This document shows positions 50,276 to 62,084 of a stretch of 64,000 nt of DNA, one piece after another. Origin of the DNA: Dasypus novemcinctus. Lineage: Eukaryota; Chordata; Mammalia; Cingulata; Dasypodidae. The translations under genes were made by a program, and so were the position numbers. Each line of letters begins with the position of its first letter. Position 1 is the stretch's first letter. The notes beneath the pieces were generated by a model. The model saw only the letters and a program-made list of their open reading frames with translations, was not told where the DNA came from and did no database searches. The stretch lies in NCBI RefSeq assembly GCF_030445035.2, contig NC_080679.1, positions 117,711,992-117,775,991 on the forward strand. The letters are read 5' to 3'.

Positions 50276-51872
50276 CTCTTCTTTTTTAATGTAGGCTTTG
50301 AGGACTATAAATTTCCTCTCACCACTGCCTTTGCTGTATTCTATAGGTTTTGATATATTATGTTCTCATTTTCATTCCTCGCAAGGTATTTACTAAATTT
50401 TCTTATAATTTCTTCTTTGACCCACTGATGACTTAAGAATATATTGTATAATTTCCATGTATTTGTGATTTTACCTTTTTCCATCCATTACTGATTTCCA
50501 CTTTCATTCTAATATGATCATAAAAAGTACTGTGTATAACTTCCATCTTTTAAAAATTGAGACTTGTCTTGTGACTGACCCATCATATGGTCTTTCCTAG
50601 AGAAGGATCCATTAGCACTTGAGAAGAATGTATATCTTGCTGTTTTGGGGTATAATGCTCTATAAATGTCTGTTATGTCTAGTTCATTTATTGTATTATC
50701 CAAGCTTTCTGTTTTCTTATTGATCCTCTATCCAGATGTTCTGTCTGGTGTGGAGAGCAGCATATTAAAATCTCCAGCTATTATTGTAGAAACATCTATT
50801 TCTCCTTTCAGTTCGCCAGTGTGTGCCTCCTATGTCTAGTGGCACCCAGGTTAGGTGCATAAGTATTTATTATAGTTATTTCTTCTTGATGAATTGTCCC
50901 TTTTATGAATATATGATGACCTTTTTCATCTTTTATAATAGTTTTGCATATAAAATCTAGTTTATCTGCTAATTAGTATCACTACTCCAGATCTTTTTTG
51001 GTTACTCTTTGTGTGGATTATATTTTTCCAACCTTTCACTTTCAGCCTGATTTATAACCTTACATCTGAGTTGACTCTCTTCTAGACAGCATATAGATGT
51101 CTCATATTTTTTATCCATTCTGTTAGTCTGTGTTTTGATTTGGGGTATTCAATCCATTTACATTCAGTGTTATTACTGTGAAGGCATTACTTTCTTCATC
51201 CTTGTTATCCTTTGGCTTTCCATTGTCATATCTTACTATTTCTTTTTACTCTTTAAGTTACCCTTCTCTAATAATCCTCATTTCTGTACTCTTCTCCAAG
51301 TCTCTTGCCCTTGTTTTTCCTTTCAGACTATCACACTCCCTTTAGTATCTTTTGTAAGTCCAGTCAGTAACATGCTCTCTCTTTCTGTTTGTCTGTGAAG
51401 ACTTTAAACTCAACTTCATTTCTGAAGGACAATTTTTCCAGGTAAAGAACTCTTGGCTGGCAGTGTTTCACTTTCAGTACCTTAAATACATCATACCATT
51501 GCCTTTTCACCTCCATGGTTCTGATAAGAGATTGTCACTGAGTCTTATTGAATGATGCATTGCTTTTCTCTTGCTGCTTTCAGAATTCTCTCTTTTTTGC
51601 TGGTATTTGTCATTCTGAATGGTAGGTATCTCTGAATATGTCTATTCCAATTCTGTTTGGGGTGTGTTGTCCTTCTTGGATAAGGATATTTGTCTTTCAT
51701 AAAAATTGGGACATTTTCAGTCATTATTTCCTCAAATATTCTTTCTGTTTCTTTTCTGGTCTCTTCTTCTGGGACACCAATAATGCATATGTGTGTTGAG
51801 TTTTCATTCAACTCTCTGAGACCCTGTTCCATTTTTCTATTCTTTTGTCTTTCTGTTCTCCTGTCTCTTTTT

Positions 51873-52247
51873 AAAAAAAGATTTATTTATTTACTTTATT
51901 TTTCTTTATTTATCCCTCCTCCCCCAGATGGTTCTCTCATCTCTCTGCTCATTGTTTACTCACATTCTTTAGGAGGCACCAGGAAGTGAACCTGGTACCT
52001 CCCACATGAGAGGCGAGTACCCAATGGCCTGAGGCACATCCACTCCCCGTGGGCTGTGGTGTCTACTGGCTTGTGGCATCTTCTTGCAGTACAGGCAATG
52101 CCTAGCTTCTTCTGGTGGGAGCAGGATCTATCTCATTGCAGCAGAGATGGTGTCTGCTCATCTTCTTTTTAGAAGGCACTGGGACCCAAACCCGGGACCT
52201 CCCACGTAGTAGGTGGGTGCCCAACTGGTTGAACCACATCCACTCCC
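51873..52247 (-). mobile_element. Composite two-headed DAS-type SINE, minus strand, nested in L1 ORF1
   Basis: One tRNA-like head starts at about 52247 and a second at about 52047, both opening (minus strand) ggggagtggatgtg. They are separated by about 120 bp of non-tRNA sequence, and the A-rich tail is at 51873-51905. Flanking duplication tctcctgtctctttt near 51858 and tctcctgtcctttta near 52250 supports insertion as one unit. Confidence 0.82.
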
Positions 52248-53371
52248 CTCTCCTGTCCTTTTATATTCAGATGATTGGTCTTCCAAGTCACTAATTCTGT
52301 CTTCCATCAATTCAAATCTGCTGTTGTATATCTCTAATGTATTTTTATTTTAATCCGTTTTGTCTTTCATTCCCATAAACTCGATTGCTTTTATTGTAGA
52401 CTTTCAAATTGTTCTTTATGCTCACCCAGTGTCTTCTTAATATCTTTTATCTCTTTAGTCATATTTTCTTTCAATTTTTTGATTGATTTAGATTTGTGTG
52501 ATTATTATTAATTAGTTGTCTTAAATCCTGTGTCTTGTCAGGATTTTTGATTTGTTCCTTTGGATGGGCCATTTCTTCCTGTTTCTTAGTATGGCTCGTA
52601 ATTTTTTGCTAGGCATCTAAATATGTTGTTGAATTTACTATAATGGTCAATTTCTTTCTCCTGCCTAGTGGTTTTGTTTCATGGCTCTTCTTTGGTTTTT
52701 GGTTCAATTTATTCTATATATTTAAAGTTGTCCAGCTTAATTATCAAAAATAGGACCCAAGATTTACTAATGGGGCACAGATGCACTCTAATTGGTTTGA
52801 GACAAGAGACTCCTAAATGCAATTTTGCTGTCCAGTTTCCTGGCCAGCCAGCAGATAGCACTTGTCAGTGAATCTTTCCACAGAGGTTTCTGTTTCAACC
52901 TCCATTTGCCCATGATTCTGGTCTGGCCAGAGCTGGGATTCAGTGCAAACTCTGCTGCCAAATTTGCTGAAGAGAAACAAGTCTCTGCTCTCTGTGCACC
53001 CTCCCTCTTCCCAGGGATGAAGACTTCTTTTCCCCTGTCAGTTAGCTGCTATGAGCCAAGGGTTTTATCCAGGCTATTTGCCTTAAGGGTGGAGGGGATG
53101 GGTGCTGTTCCCAGTCACGGCCAGGGGCATGGTCTGGAGTAGATAGTAACTATAGTAACTCATAGTTTTCATTTCAGCTTCTTCATCTCTCTGTCCCTCA
53201 TCCTACAGGACGATACACAGCATTCTCCTGGCCCGCAGATCCCTGTAGCAGCTCCTTCAGGCAGTTTTCTTCCCTATTCTCCATTGCTTTTATAGGACAG
53301 TTGAGCCCTACATACCTACTCCACTGCCATTTTCCTGGAAGTCCCCAATAACTGCATTTTGATAGATAGAA

Positions 53372-53578
53372 CAGAGGTCAGCAAACTATGGTCTCTGAGC
53401 CAAATGTAGCCCACCACCTCTTTCTTTCAATCAAGTTTTACTGGAACACGGCCATGCCCATTTGCTCATGTATTATGGTCTGTGGCTGCTTTCTTGATAC
53501 CTTGTTAAGAGCTGAATATTTGCAACAGAGACCACCTGACCTGCAAAGGCTAAAATATGTGTGTTAATGTCTGGAATA
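53372..53578 (+). mobile_element. hAT-Charlie-type DNA transposon fragment
   Basis: It begins cagaggtcagcaaactatgg, followed by ctgagccaaatgtagcccacc, gttttactggaacacggcc, ttatggtctgtggctgctttc and gcaaaggctaaaatatgtg. This is the order of a common MER-type hAT element with cag-gtcggcaaac ends. The far inverted repeat is missing, so the copy is truncated on its right side. Confidence 0.8.
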
Positions 53579-54110
53579 GAAATTTTCAACATGCTGTGTA
53601 AGTGTTGAACAGGAAAAGTCACCTCAGTGGGCTATCAAAGGGGCACAGGGAGGAAACCACCTTGATGGGCAGTGGTCAAATTCAACACTTGGCCAATTAC
53701 CTCCAGAAGTTGTCTTAAACATCTCACCTGGTCACCCACATGCAAACAAAAGAAGGATGGGCTGCAGCAAACAGTTAAGGTCCTTGGGGGAACCTGCCAT
53801 GAAAATGCAGAAGGAAACAATTGTGGTCAAGGATGAGAATGAAAGCAATAAAGGTAAAACTGGCTCATCTCTCACTGTCCATGGCAGTGGATCATCAGGA
53901 ATATCCAGGGTTTCCCTGGTCCCTGCTACAGGACAACCCAGGTGGTAATGTGTAATGAAATCCTCATGGTCAGTGAAAAGACCTCTCCTTGGATAAAGTT
54001 AAAATTTGCATTTATAGTATGCATGTCTTCTCTCACTCCCCAAAGCAGTAAAGGGAAGTTTAGACTGCCTGTTGTCAGAATTATCCAGGGTTGTCTGGAA
54101 ATCTGTATAT
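53579..54110. other. Unassigned intronic block
   Basis: No gene or confident repeat. Confidence 0.35.
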
Positions 54111-54114
54111 TTAA

Positions 54115-54170
54115 TGAGTGTCCAGGTGATTGTTCTGTACAGTAATGTCTGAGAATCACTGCTTGAGCAG
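54115..54170. repeat. Probable MER5A end fragment
   Basis: The blocks tgtccaggtgattgttctg and tgtctgagaatcactgct resemble the last 55 bases of MER5A. Confidence 0.5.
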
Positions 54171-54238
54171 TCCTTACCTGGTGAGTGGGCACACTTGTGA
54201 ACAGCTCTTAGCCATGTGCCTGATAAAGAATCATGATG

Positions 54239-54656
54239 AGGAAGAGGATTTGGCCCAATGTATAGGGCGTCCACCTACCACATGGGAGGTCCAAGGCTCA
54301 AACCCCGGGCCTCCTTGACCCCTGTGGAGCTGGCTCATGCACAGTGCTGATGCACACAAGGAGTGCCCTGCCACACAGGGGTGTCCCCTGCATAGGGGAG
54401 CCCCACGCACAAGGAGTGCACCCGTAAGGAGAGCTGCCTAGCACAAAAGAAAGTGCAGCCTGCCCTGGAATGGTGCCGCACACATGGAGAGCTGACGCAG
54501 CAAGATGACGCAACAAAATGAGGAACAGATTCCAGGTGCCACTGCCAAGAATACAAGCAGACACAGACGAACACACAGAGAATGGACACAGAAAGCAGAC
54601 AACTTGGGGGGTGGGGTGAGGAAGGGGAGAGAAATAAATAAATCTTTTAAAAGAAA
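54239..54656 (+). mobile_element. Long DAS-type SINE, plus strand
   Basis: A near-exact target duplication, aaagaatcatgatg at 54225-54238 and aaagaatcttgatg at 54657-54670 (one mismatch), delimits the insertion. The tRNA-like head has aggctcaaaccccgggcct as its B-box region. The body has caaggagtg-type repeated motifs and a purine-rich 3' part, and the tail ends aaataaataaatcttttaaaag. Open frames inside it on both strands are not genes. Confidence 0.92.
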
Positions 54657-54670
54657 AAAGAATCTTGATG

Positions 54671-56300
54671 GACAATGATTTTAACCAATGGGATAGTGCC
54701 ACACGAGCAATTCAGTACATTTAGGAGTCCCTGTCTGCAGCCAGCCACATCAGCCTTCAAAGGCTTCTGGGCCAGAACGCCAGCCTTGGAATTGTGTTCT
54801 AACTATCAGTAATGTAGAATTGCCAAACTGAGACCACAGCCAGGCAGGCTGGACTTACTATAAGCAGGTTGTTCTAGGTGCTTTTTATTCTGCCCCTTCA
54901 ATCTGTGGTGACCCAGCTGTATTAAGAGTAGACAAAAAGAACCGGACTCAAAGAGAAAACACCATCTTTCTTCTTCTGTATAATCAATAATTCAGCCCCA
55001 TAAAACAAGCCCAATGCCTGACTGAGTGCTTGCTGCAAAGAAGAAGACAGAGGCCATCCAGTATCCACATCAACTTCTAATTTTTTTTTTAAATTTTCTT
55101 TCTCCTTCTGCCCCATTTCCTGGCTTGCCTTTGGTCTTACTGCATCCAAATGCAAAGCTAACACATCTGCTAAGATGTGACCCAAATATAAGATGTTGGA
55201 GTGCAAGAGAAACAGGGATAGAGTATACAAAGTTCTGGGGGAAATAGCTAGTAATTGTAAATGTCAGAGAAGATCAGTCAGTTATGGTTGAAGCCATGCC
55301 CTCTGAATTAAGTGTCATGTCATGTGTAAATTTAAGTAACTACTTGTATGAATTAATGCCCTTTTCTGAGTGCTTTTCATCTGAATCTCTGTAATGTCTT
55401 ATGAATATCTGTTTAAAAAAAAAGACATGGGAGAGTACAGAGCTGTTTTTATACCATCTATTTGGATGCATTTCAAGCCAAATATATATTTAACTCTAGT
55501 AAGAAAGGTGTCGATCCTGTGTCAGCTCCTTTTTCCTTATTTCCATGCTCTATGTTTTCAGTCTAACCCTTGTTAGCATAATTTCCTTTATAGCCTAATT
55601 TCATGGGTCCCAGGAAACAGGTATAATTGTTACAGTGGCAAGAACTCTCCGGGAAGTATCCTCAGTATTTTATTTACTCCTTCTTTCCTTGGCATGCCCA
55701 TCACTCACATCCTGAATAAAGCCAAGTAATAGGAATGACTTCATCAGGGAGCACAATTTGCGATATTTTCAAAGCTAGCACAGCCACCCATCTGAACCCA
55801 AGTGTCCACAGGAGGTCATCACCTCTCTAACGACTTAAAGAGGAATAAAGTTTTAGATGCTGAGTGTCTTGATTAATCTGGTGATTGTGGGTGGTGCATT
55901 CCATGGGAACTCTTCTGGTCTGAAGATTAGAGCTGGGATAAATGACTTGGCATTGGCAGGACCCCTCTCCCAGCCTAGGAGTTCATCCAAGTTGCCATCA
56001 GCCAACCATGGTTGATGGACAGCCCGTCATCAGCCCGCCCAGCCTCCTCACTCTGCATTTCCAGTAGCAAATTAGAACTCTCACAGCCCTGTGTTGGGTC
56101 AACCAGGTCTATTTTAATGTTACATAACGTCTGATTCCCAGACCCCACCAGCCTAGGAATAAAATTCAGGTCACAGCTAGTCAAAAAAGCACCCACTAAC
56201 ATGGGACTCCTTCAAATTATCCTCCTTCCCTCTGTCTTCTTTTCTTCTCCTCTTCACTTGTTTTCTTTCCTCCCATTCATCATCCATTCATATCCTCTGA
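54671..56300. other. Unassigned intronic block
   Basis: No gene or confidently named repeat. A T-run is at about 55081-55091 and an A-run near 55414. Confidence 0.35.
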
Positions 56301-56356
56301 TCTCCCTCTCTTCCTCCCTCCCTCCCTCCCTCCATTCATTCATTCATTCATTCAGT
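56301..56356. repeat. (CCTT)n and (CATT)n microsatellite
   Basis: About six CTCC-type pyrimidine units are followed by five CATT units. Confidence 0.85.
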
Positions 56357-56450
56357 AAAAGTTTGTTGGGCCCATATTATGTCACTGGTACTGTTCTAAA
56401 TACTGGAGCTTACATTCTAGTAAAAAAGATTCATTAATAAAATATATAGT
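56357..56450 (-). repeat. L2 LINE 3' fragment, minus strand
   Basis: On the + strand, gtttgttgggcccatattatg is followed by ctggtactgttctaaatactgg and gagcttacattctagtaa, which is the reverse-complement L2 3' order. Confidence 0.6.
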
Positions 56451-56829
56451 GTATTAGACATGATGATGAGAAAACTCATGCTGGGAAGAGGGTAGGAAGA
56501 ATCCATCAGATAATTGGAGAAGTTTCTAAAGGGGTCTCATTCATGCTCTTGGGTACCATCTTCTCTTGCCCTAATCATGGAGCAGGCAGCTGCTGAGACC
56601 TCCAGGACAGACCTTAAGATGTGTAGAAATCAATCCAGAGCCAACCCAGCTCCTGTCTCCTGCCCATGGTGCAGCTCCCATCATGCTGAGCCAGGGGGCC
56701 CTTTCCTCTCCATCTGAGGGGAGGTGCGATGCTGTAAGGCTGGGCTGCATTCCAGCTGAGGAGGGAGGTAGAGACCCAACCACTGCCCTGAGCCATGAGC
56801 TGCTGTATGCCCCAGGTCTTAGCGATTTC

Positions 56830-57136
56830 AGTGAAACAGCTCACTCAGCTTACATTTTTAAAATCTATAACTTTATAATTACAGATGCAATCCATGAATA
56901 TATTCCCACTGGAAAACATTCAGATAACACAAATAAGTCAAAAGTGCTTCCTGACTACTGACCATCCCTGAAGGAACCATCATTGCTTGGTACATGGCTT
57001 TCTGGACCTCTGTCTCATATAAGCTCACACTCTTAGGTGTGTACACACACACATAAACACACAAACACCTGTACACACACCTCAAGTGCCCATGTTGTAT
57101 AACTTTGTGTTTTTCCTTACATAACTGGTATACATC
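56830..57136 (-). mobile_element. Old LINE (L1M-like), left part, minus strand
   Basis: Sequence up to the insertion at 57137 is continuous in character with 58602-58860 (tttttcactcattgagaac, cttaacagtataaatgtacc), which resembles the ORF2 3' end of an old L1. A (CA)n tract lies at about 57041-57085. Confidence 0.5.
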
Positions 57137-57152
57137 AATACCATTTTGGAAC

Positions 57153-58585
57153 AGCAACAATCCCCCAAGTGCAATGGCAAAGACCAAAAAAGAATGAAGG
57201 TCCAACAATGAGCCCCTGATACTAATGGCTATGCTTGTGAGCCTCTCCACCTGAAATAAGAACAAGGCCTAGAGCAGCAGTGTGCCTAAGAGTTACCTCC
57301 TGAGAGCCTCTGTGTTGCTCAAATGTGGCCAGTCTCAAAGCCAAATTCAGTGTGTAAATTCGTTGCCTTCCCCCCAGTGTGGGACATGACTCCCAGGGAT
57401 GAGCCTCCCTGGTGCCGAGGAATCAATACCAAGTACCAGCTGATGACGTAACTAGAAAATGACCTTGAATAAAAGGTTCAACTCGGACCAGCAGAATATC
57501 TCTATCTACATATAATAACAGCAGTTAAAAATGCTTTTTGACCTAAATCAAGGGGGAAATGGAAAGGACAATGAGTTTATATGGCTATGAGTCTCTAAAA
57601 AAGAGCCGGGAGGTTATCAGAGGGGTTGCCCTTATGCACACCTGAGCAGAGTCCCAGAGACAGATAAAGTAGATACAACCCCAGGTATTGGTTCTTCTGA
57701 GGGCTACAGAGACCCACAGATTCTATGGTCATGGCAGATGGAGTTCACTGCCATGTCAGTTGGCCCTTCTTTGGAGTTGGTGTTTCTGTGTGATGGAGCT
57801 GGACTCAGGTGTGATCTCTTTTCACAAGCCTTTCCTGTTACTTTACCAGAATTGTAGTTGGTGCTGGGGTTTAAGATATACCCAGGGGATCTGAATCTTT
57901 GGACTGACCATATGATAGCCAGGCCCTGAGCCTCAGCAGGCTTCAGCTCCTACACTCTGGTTTATTGGACTTATCCTACTCTGCTACCATGGAGTTGAAG
58001 AATGTCAACCACCACACCATGGAGCCAAGAGTGCCTACAACTGAAAGCAGGAGGATTGCATCCAGCATCCATGTAGAATCTAAGCCCCCTCTTGACATAG
58101 ATGTGGAATGGACACAACTAATCCAAGGTCCACAGGATGGAGGAATAGAGTATGGATTAGAGGACTTACTGATATTCTATTCATGAACTATTATGATTAG
58201 TAATTGAAGAAAATGTGGCATTGGTGTGGAAAAAGTGGCCATGGTAGCTGCTGGGTGTGGGGAGTGGGAGGAAGAGATGAGATGTGGAGGCATTTTCAGG
58301 ACTTGGAGTTGTCCTGGGTGGTGCTGCAGGGACAATTACCGGGCATTGTATGTCCTTCCATGGCCCACTGGATGGAACGTGGGAGAGTGGGCTATGATGT
58401 GGACCATTGACCATGAGGTGCAGTGATGCTCAGAGATGTATTCACCAAATGCAATGAATGTGTCATGATGATGGAGGAGAATGTTGCTATGGGGGGAGTA
58501 GTGGGGTGAGGGGGGTGGGGGGTACATGGGGACCTCATGTTTTTTGAATGTAATATTTTAAAAAATGAATTAAAAATAAATAAAA
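57153..58585 (+). mobile_element. Family A retroposon, copy 3 (A1 type), with 16-bp target duplication
   Basis: The sequence aataccattttggaac occurs at 57137-57152 and again at 58586-58601. Between them lies a 1433-bp plus-strand insert that ends in an A-rich tail (aaaaatgaattaaaaataaa). This is the signature of target-primed reverse transcription. The insert contains no meaningful reading frame. It aligns by eye with the 60.24 kb copy from its first bases (caacaatcccccaagtgcaat), and that copy continues further, so this one is 5'-truncated. Confidence 0.92.
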
Positions 58586-58601
58586 AATACCATTTTGGAA
58601 C

Positions 58602-58860
58602 TTCTGTTTTTCACTCATTGAGAACTTTCCAGATCAGCCTAGATCTCTGCCTTTTCCTTTTAAGTGCTGCTTAACATCTTAACAGTATAAATGTACCTTT
58701 TTCCTACTAAGGATTTGCACACGTGAAAGTCTGTTTTATTTTGAAGACTACATTCTGAGAAATAGAACTGTTGGATTTGTACATTTTAAATTTTAATAGA
58801 TCCTTCCCAATTCCTCTTATACCAATTTATACTGTCAATGAAAGTCTGTGAGATGGCTTT
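58602..58860 (-). mobile_element. Old LINE (L1M-like), right part, minus strand
   Basis: Continuation of the element at 56830-57136 after the family A insertion. Confidence 0.45.
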
Positions 58861-59355
58861 GTTTTACTCATAGCCTCTTTTCCCTCAGGTCCAGACCTGA
58901 GCTTATGGGAACTGGGTTAAAGAAAAAAATGGACTGACAGTCATAAGTATCCTTTGCCCATAACCCTGAGACTTGGGCTTTGAACCATTCCCTCCTTTGT
59001 GACTGACTTTCCATGAAGGTTAGTTAATTGCCTGGGCCCTCTAATGGGCATGGTTCAAAAGGGGCTTAGAAAGAGGTCCATTGATAAAAGGGTTCTTTGG
59101 GGACATTGGTCACTTCAGAAAGTTAAATAAAAATGAAAGGTATGTCATTCTCATAGTTGTAATTACAAGTGATTAGAAAGGGTCTGTAGTTTTTCTCCTT
59201 TCCTATCTTTTAGGTATCCATTACCACTCATCAGAAACAGCAGATACTATCACTTGTGTATTCTTCCAGAAACATTTTGTGCATTTTGTATGTAAAATGT
59301 ATTCATGTCTATGTAATTTCCCCATTTTTTCTCCAAATGGAAGCATAAACCAAGG
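58861..59355. other. Unassigned intronic block
   Basis: No gene or repeat recognised. Confidence 0.35.
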
Positions 59356-59359
59356 TGGA

Positions 59360-60185
59360 CAGTATAATAGAGTGGTTAAGAACAAAGATTCTAAAACTCA
59401 GCTTCTGGAATTCAAATTCCAGCTATACCACATATTACATGCATAGTCCCTAAGGAAATTGCTTAACTGCACTCTCCCTCAATTTCCCCATCTAAAAAAA
59501 TGAGGATTACCACTAGAGTCATTACAAAGATTAAATGAGTTAGTATTTGTAAAGCTCTTTTTATATTTTTATTTTTTTATTTTTTAATATTATATTCAAA
59601 AAATACGAGGTCCCCATCCCCCTCACCCCACTCCTCCCCCCATAACAACAATCTCCTCCATCATCATGAGATATTCATTGCATTTGGTGAATACATCTCT
59701 GAGCATCGCTGCCCCTCATAGTCAATGGTCCACATCATAGCCCACAGTCTCCCACAGTCCACCCAGTGGGCCATGGGAGGACATACAATGCCCGGTAACT
59801 GTCCCTGCAGTACCACTCAGGACAACTCCAAGTCCCAAAAACGCCCCCACATCTCATTTCTTCCTCCCATTGCCTACCCCCAGCAGCCACCATGGCCACT
59901 TTCTCCACACCAATGCCACATTTTCTTCAATTACCAATCATAATAGTTCATGAATAGAATATCAGTAAGTCCACTCTAATCCATACTCTATTCCTCCATT
60001 CTGTGGACCTTGGAATGGTTGTGTCCATGCCACATCTATATCAAGAGGGGCCTTAGATTCCACATGGATGCTGGATGTAATCCTCCTGCTTTCAGTTGTA
60101 GGCACTCTTGGCTCCCTGGTGTGGTGGTTGACCTTGTAAAGCTCTTAAAACTATATTTGGTACATAGAAACATGAAATCATAAAG
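59360..60185 (+). repeat. MIR SINE split by a family A insertion
   Basis: The left part, 59360-59559, has gtataatagagtggttaaga, caattccccatct-type and gattaaatgagttagtattt blocks. After the insert, MIR resumes at 60147 with aaaactatatttggtacatag. Confidence 0.8.
59560..60133 (-). mobile_element. Family A retroposon, copy 4 (A1 type)
   Basis: The target duplication ttgtaaagctctt is at 59547-59559 and 60134-60146. The insert is minus strand with a T/A-rich tail at the left and is about 574 bp. It aligns by eye with copies 1 and 3 (aacaatctcctccatcatcat, ccatgggaggacatacaatg, cttggaatggttgtgtccat). The copy interrupts a MIR. Confidence 0.92.
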
Positions 60186-60240
60186 AGGGAGGGGATGCAC
60201 AGGTGGGGAGGAAGGAACTATCAACCTGAGCTTTGCTTTG

Positions 60241-61660
60241 TTTTTTTTTTTTCTTTCACTTTTTTAATCTTTTTTTTAAGATCTATAGATCTCACGTAAT
60301 GTTACATTAAAAAATATAGGAGGTTCCCATAACCCCACTCCACACACTCCTTATTCCTCCCACATCAACAACTTCTTTCATTAGTGTGGTACAATCATTG
60401 CATTTGATGAGTACATTTTGGAACATTGCTATACAGCATGGATTATAGCTTATGTTGTAGTTTATACTGTCTCCCAGTCCATTCAGTGGGTTATGGCAGG
60501 ATATATAATGTCCTGCATCCATCCCTGCAATATCATTGAGAACAAACTCAGGTCCCGAAAATGCCCAATATCACACCTCTTTTTCCCCTCTCCCTACCTT
60601 CAGCAACTCCTGTGGCCACTGTCTCCACATCATTGACACAATTTCTTTTATTGCTAGAGTCACAATTCTACCAGTAAGTCCACACTAAACCATATTTTAT
60701 TCCTCCATCCTGGGTACCCTCGGATGGTGATATCCACTCCACCTCTAAATCAAGAGGGAGCTTAGATCCCACATGGCTGATGGATGGGATTCTCCTTCTT
60801 GCAGCTGTAGACTCTCTCGGTTCCCTGTGTGGTGATTGACCACCCTCACCTCCCTGTTAGCTGACCTGGGTAAGTCCAACAAACTAGAGAGTAGGTTTGC
60901 AACTCTGCTGAGGCTCAGGGCCCAGCTGGCACATGGAAAGTACAGAGATTCAAGTTTCTTGAGCATACACCAACCCCAGTGCCAACCACCAATTCAGTAA
61001 AAGTGACAGAAGCAGCATGCATAGAGAGGTCCCATCTGATCCAACTCTATCACACTCAGGAGCATAAATTCCAAAGTAGGGCCCACTGACAAGGCAGTGA
61101 ACTCCAGAGCCATCTGTCATGACCAGAGGACCTGGGTGTCTCCTTAGCCCTCAGGAGCACCCTTACCTGGGTTGTATCTACTTTGGCTATCTCTGAGATC
61201 CTGCTGAGATGTGTATAAGTGCAATCCCTCTGATGAGCTCCCAAATCATTTTGAAGTCTCTTAGTCCTATAAACTCATTTGTCTTTACCATTTCCCCCAT
61301 TAATCAAGATCTTTCTCTAGTTGCATCACCAGCTGGTGCTTGGTAGTAATCCCTCAGCACCAGGGAGACTCATCCCTGGGAGTCATGTCCCATGCTGGGG
61401 GGAAGGTAATGCATTTACATGCTGAGTTTGGCTTAGAGAGTGGCCCCATTTGAGCAACATGGAGGCCCTCAGGAGATAACTCTTAGGCTCCCTGCAGCTC
61501 TATGCCTAGTTGAAATTTCAAGCACACAGGTCATAAGCATAGTCATCAGTATCAAGGGCCCATCATTGGACCGTCCTTCTTCACTGGTCTTTGCCCATGT
61601 GCTTGGGAGATTGTTGCTGCTCCATTGGGGAATGTGACAGATTCCTGGAATGGGAACTCA
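60241..61660 (-). mobile_element. Family A retroposon, copy 5 (A2 type), longest copy
   Basis: A T-run at 60241-60252 marks the tail. The insert reads as the reverse complement of copy 3 over more than 1.3 kb and as copy 2 at its 3' end. Its upstream limit is uncertain: family-like sequence may continue to about 61860. No target duplication could be assigned. No reading frame of note. Confidence 0.8.
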
Positions 61661-62084
61661 GCACTCCCTTAGTTGTCATGTGAAATTCTACTCCCCTATG
61701 TAAAAACCCAATGAACATACAAACATATCTATATACCCTATGTGCATGCCCTGCATCCCCCATCAATGAACTCACTGCTCCTCCCCTACCATCTTTGAAC
61801 CCCTCTGTGATCCAAAACTTCTTTAAAAGCGAAGTCTAATATATTGCCAAATTCAGTTAATAGGAAAATGAAATAGTAATGATAGGTTTAAAGATTAGAA
61901 ATAGAATACTTAATAATTTAGAAAAAGTAAAAGTTAAAAATAAATTGGGGTATTAAAAAATGAAAAATATCATACAAAAAATTTTTTTGATGTTTTGCCT
62001 TTCAATGCTGTAATAGGTGTTGCCCTGTATGCACAGTGGCAAGGCACTCTTCCATTTTTCCATTTCTTCCTCAGTGTCTACATC
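61661..62084. other. Possible 5' extension of family A, then unassigned sequence
   Basis: Sequence at 61661-61860 continues smoothly from copy 5 and may belong to it. Sequence at 61860-61985 is A-rich. Nothing coding is seen. Confidence 0.3.

Larger units (their letters stand above)
45973..53346 (-). mobile_element. Near full-length L1 retrotransposon, minus strand (inactive)
   Basis: The A-tail and 3'UTR are at the left (tttttttttaaataaaactt from 45972). ORF2 C-terminal sequence follows (ttccattgtatgtatatacc near 47070). The reverse transcriptase lies around 48.3-49.6 kb; 49121-49567 codes residues such as [20 protein letters not shown]. Endonuclease sequence includes DIYRALYPKTARYTFF and SRKDH at 50518-50703. 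ORF1p RNA-binding sequence (STHICIIGVPEEETRKETE) is at 51545-51832, ORF1 coiled-coil sequence at about 52260-52520, and a 5'UTR follows to about 53346. The 5' end reads ccaggaaaatggcagtggag on the minus strand, like the AAGATGGC start of mammalian L1. Minus the two SINEs it is about 6.5 kb. Stops and frameshifts break both ORFs. A weak target duplication (aatgataattg / aataactgc) is possible. Confidence 0.85.

Noticed and set aside
49836..50289. Overlapping plus-strand open frames of 108-125 codons
   Set aside because: They coincide with the minus-strand DAS SINE at 49850-50275 and show no protein-like conservation or domain.
54298..54702. 134-codon minus-strand open frame
   Set aside because: It lies almost wholly inside the DAS SINE bounded by target duplications; the repeat's GC-rich body gives chance frames on both strands.
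57153..58585. Possible processed pseudogene
   Set aside because: It has an A-tail and target duplication, but no reading frame, and the same sequence recurs five more times in the window. It is an interspersed repeat.
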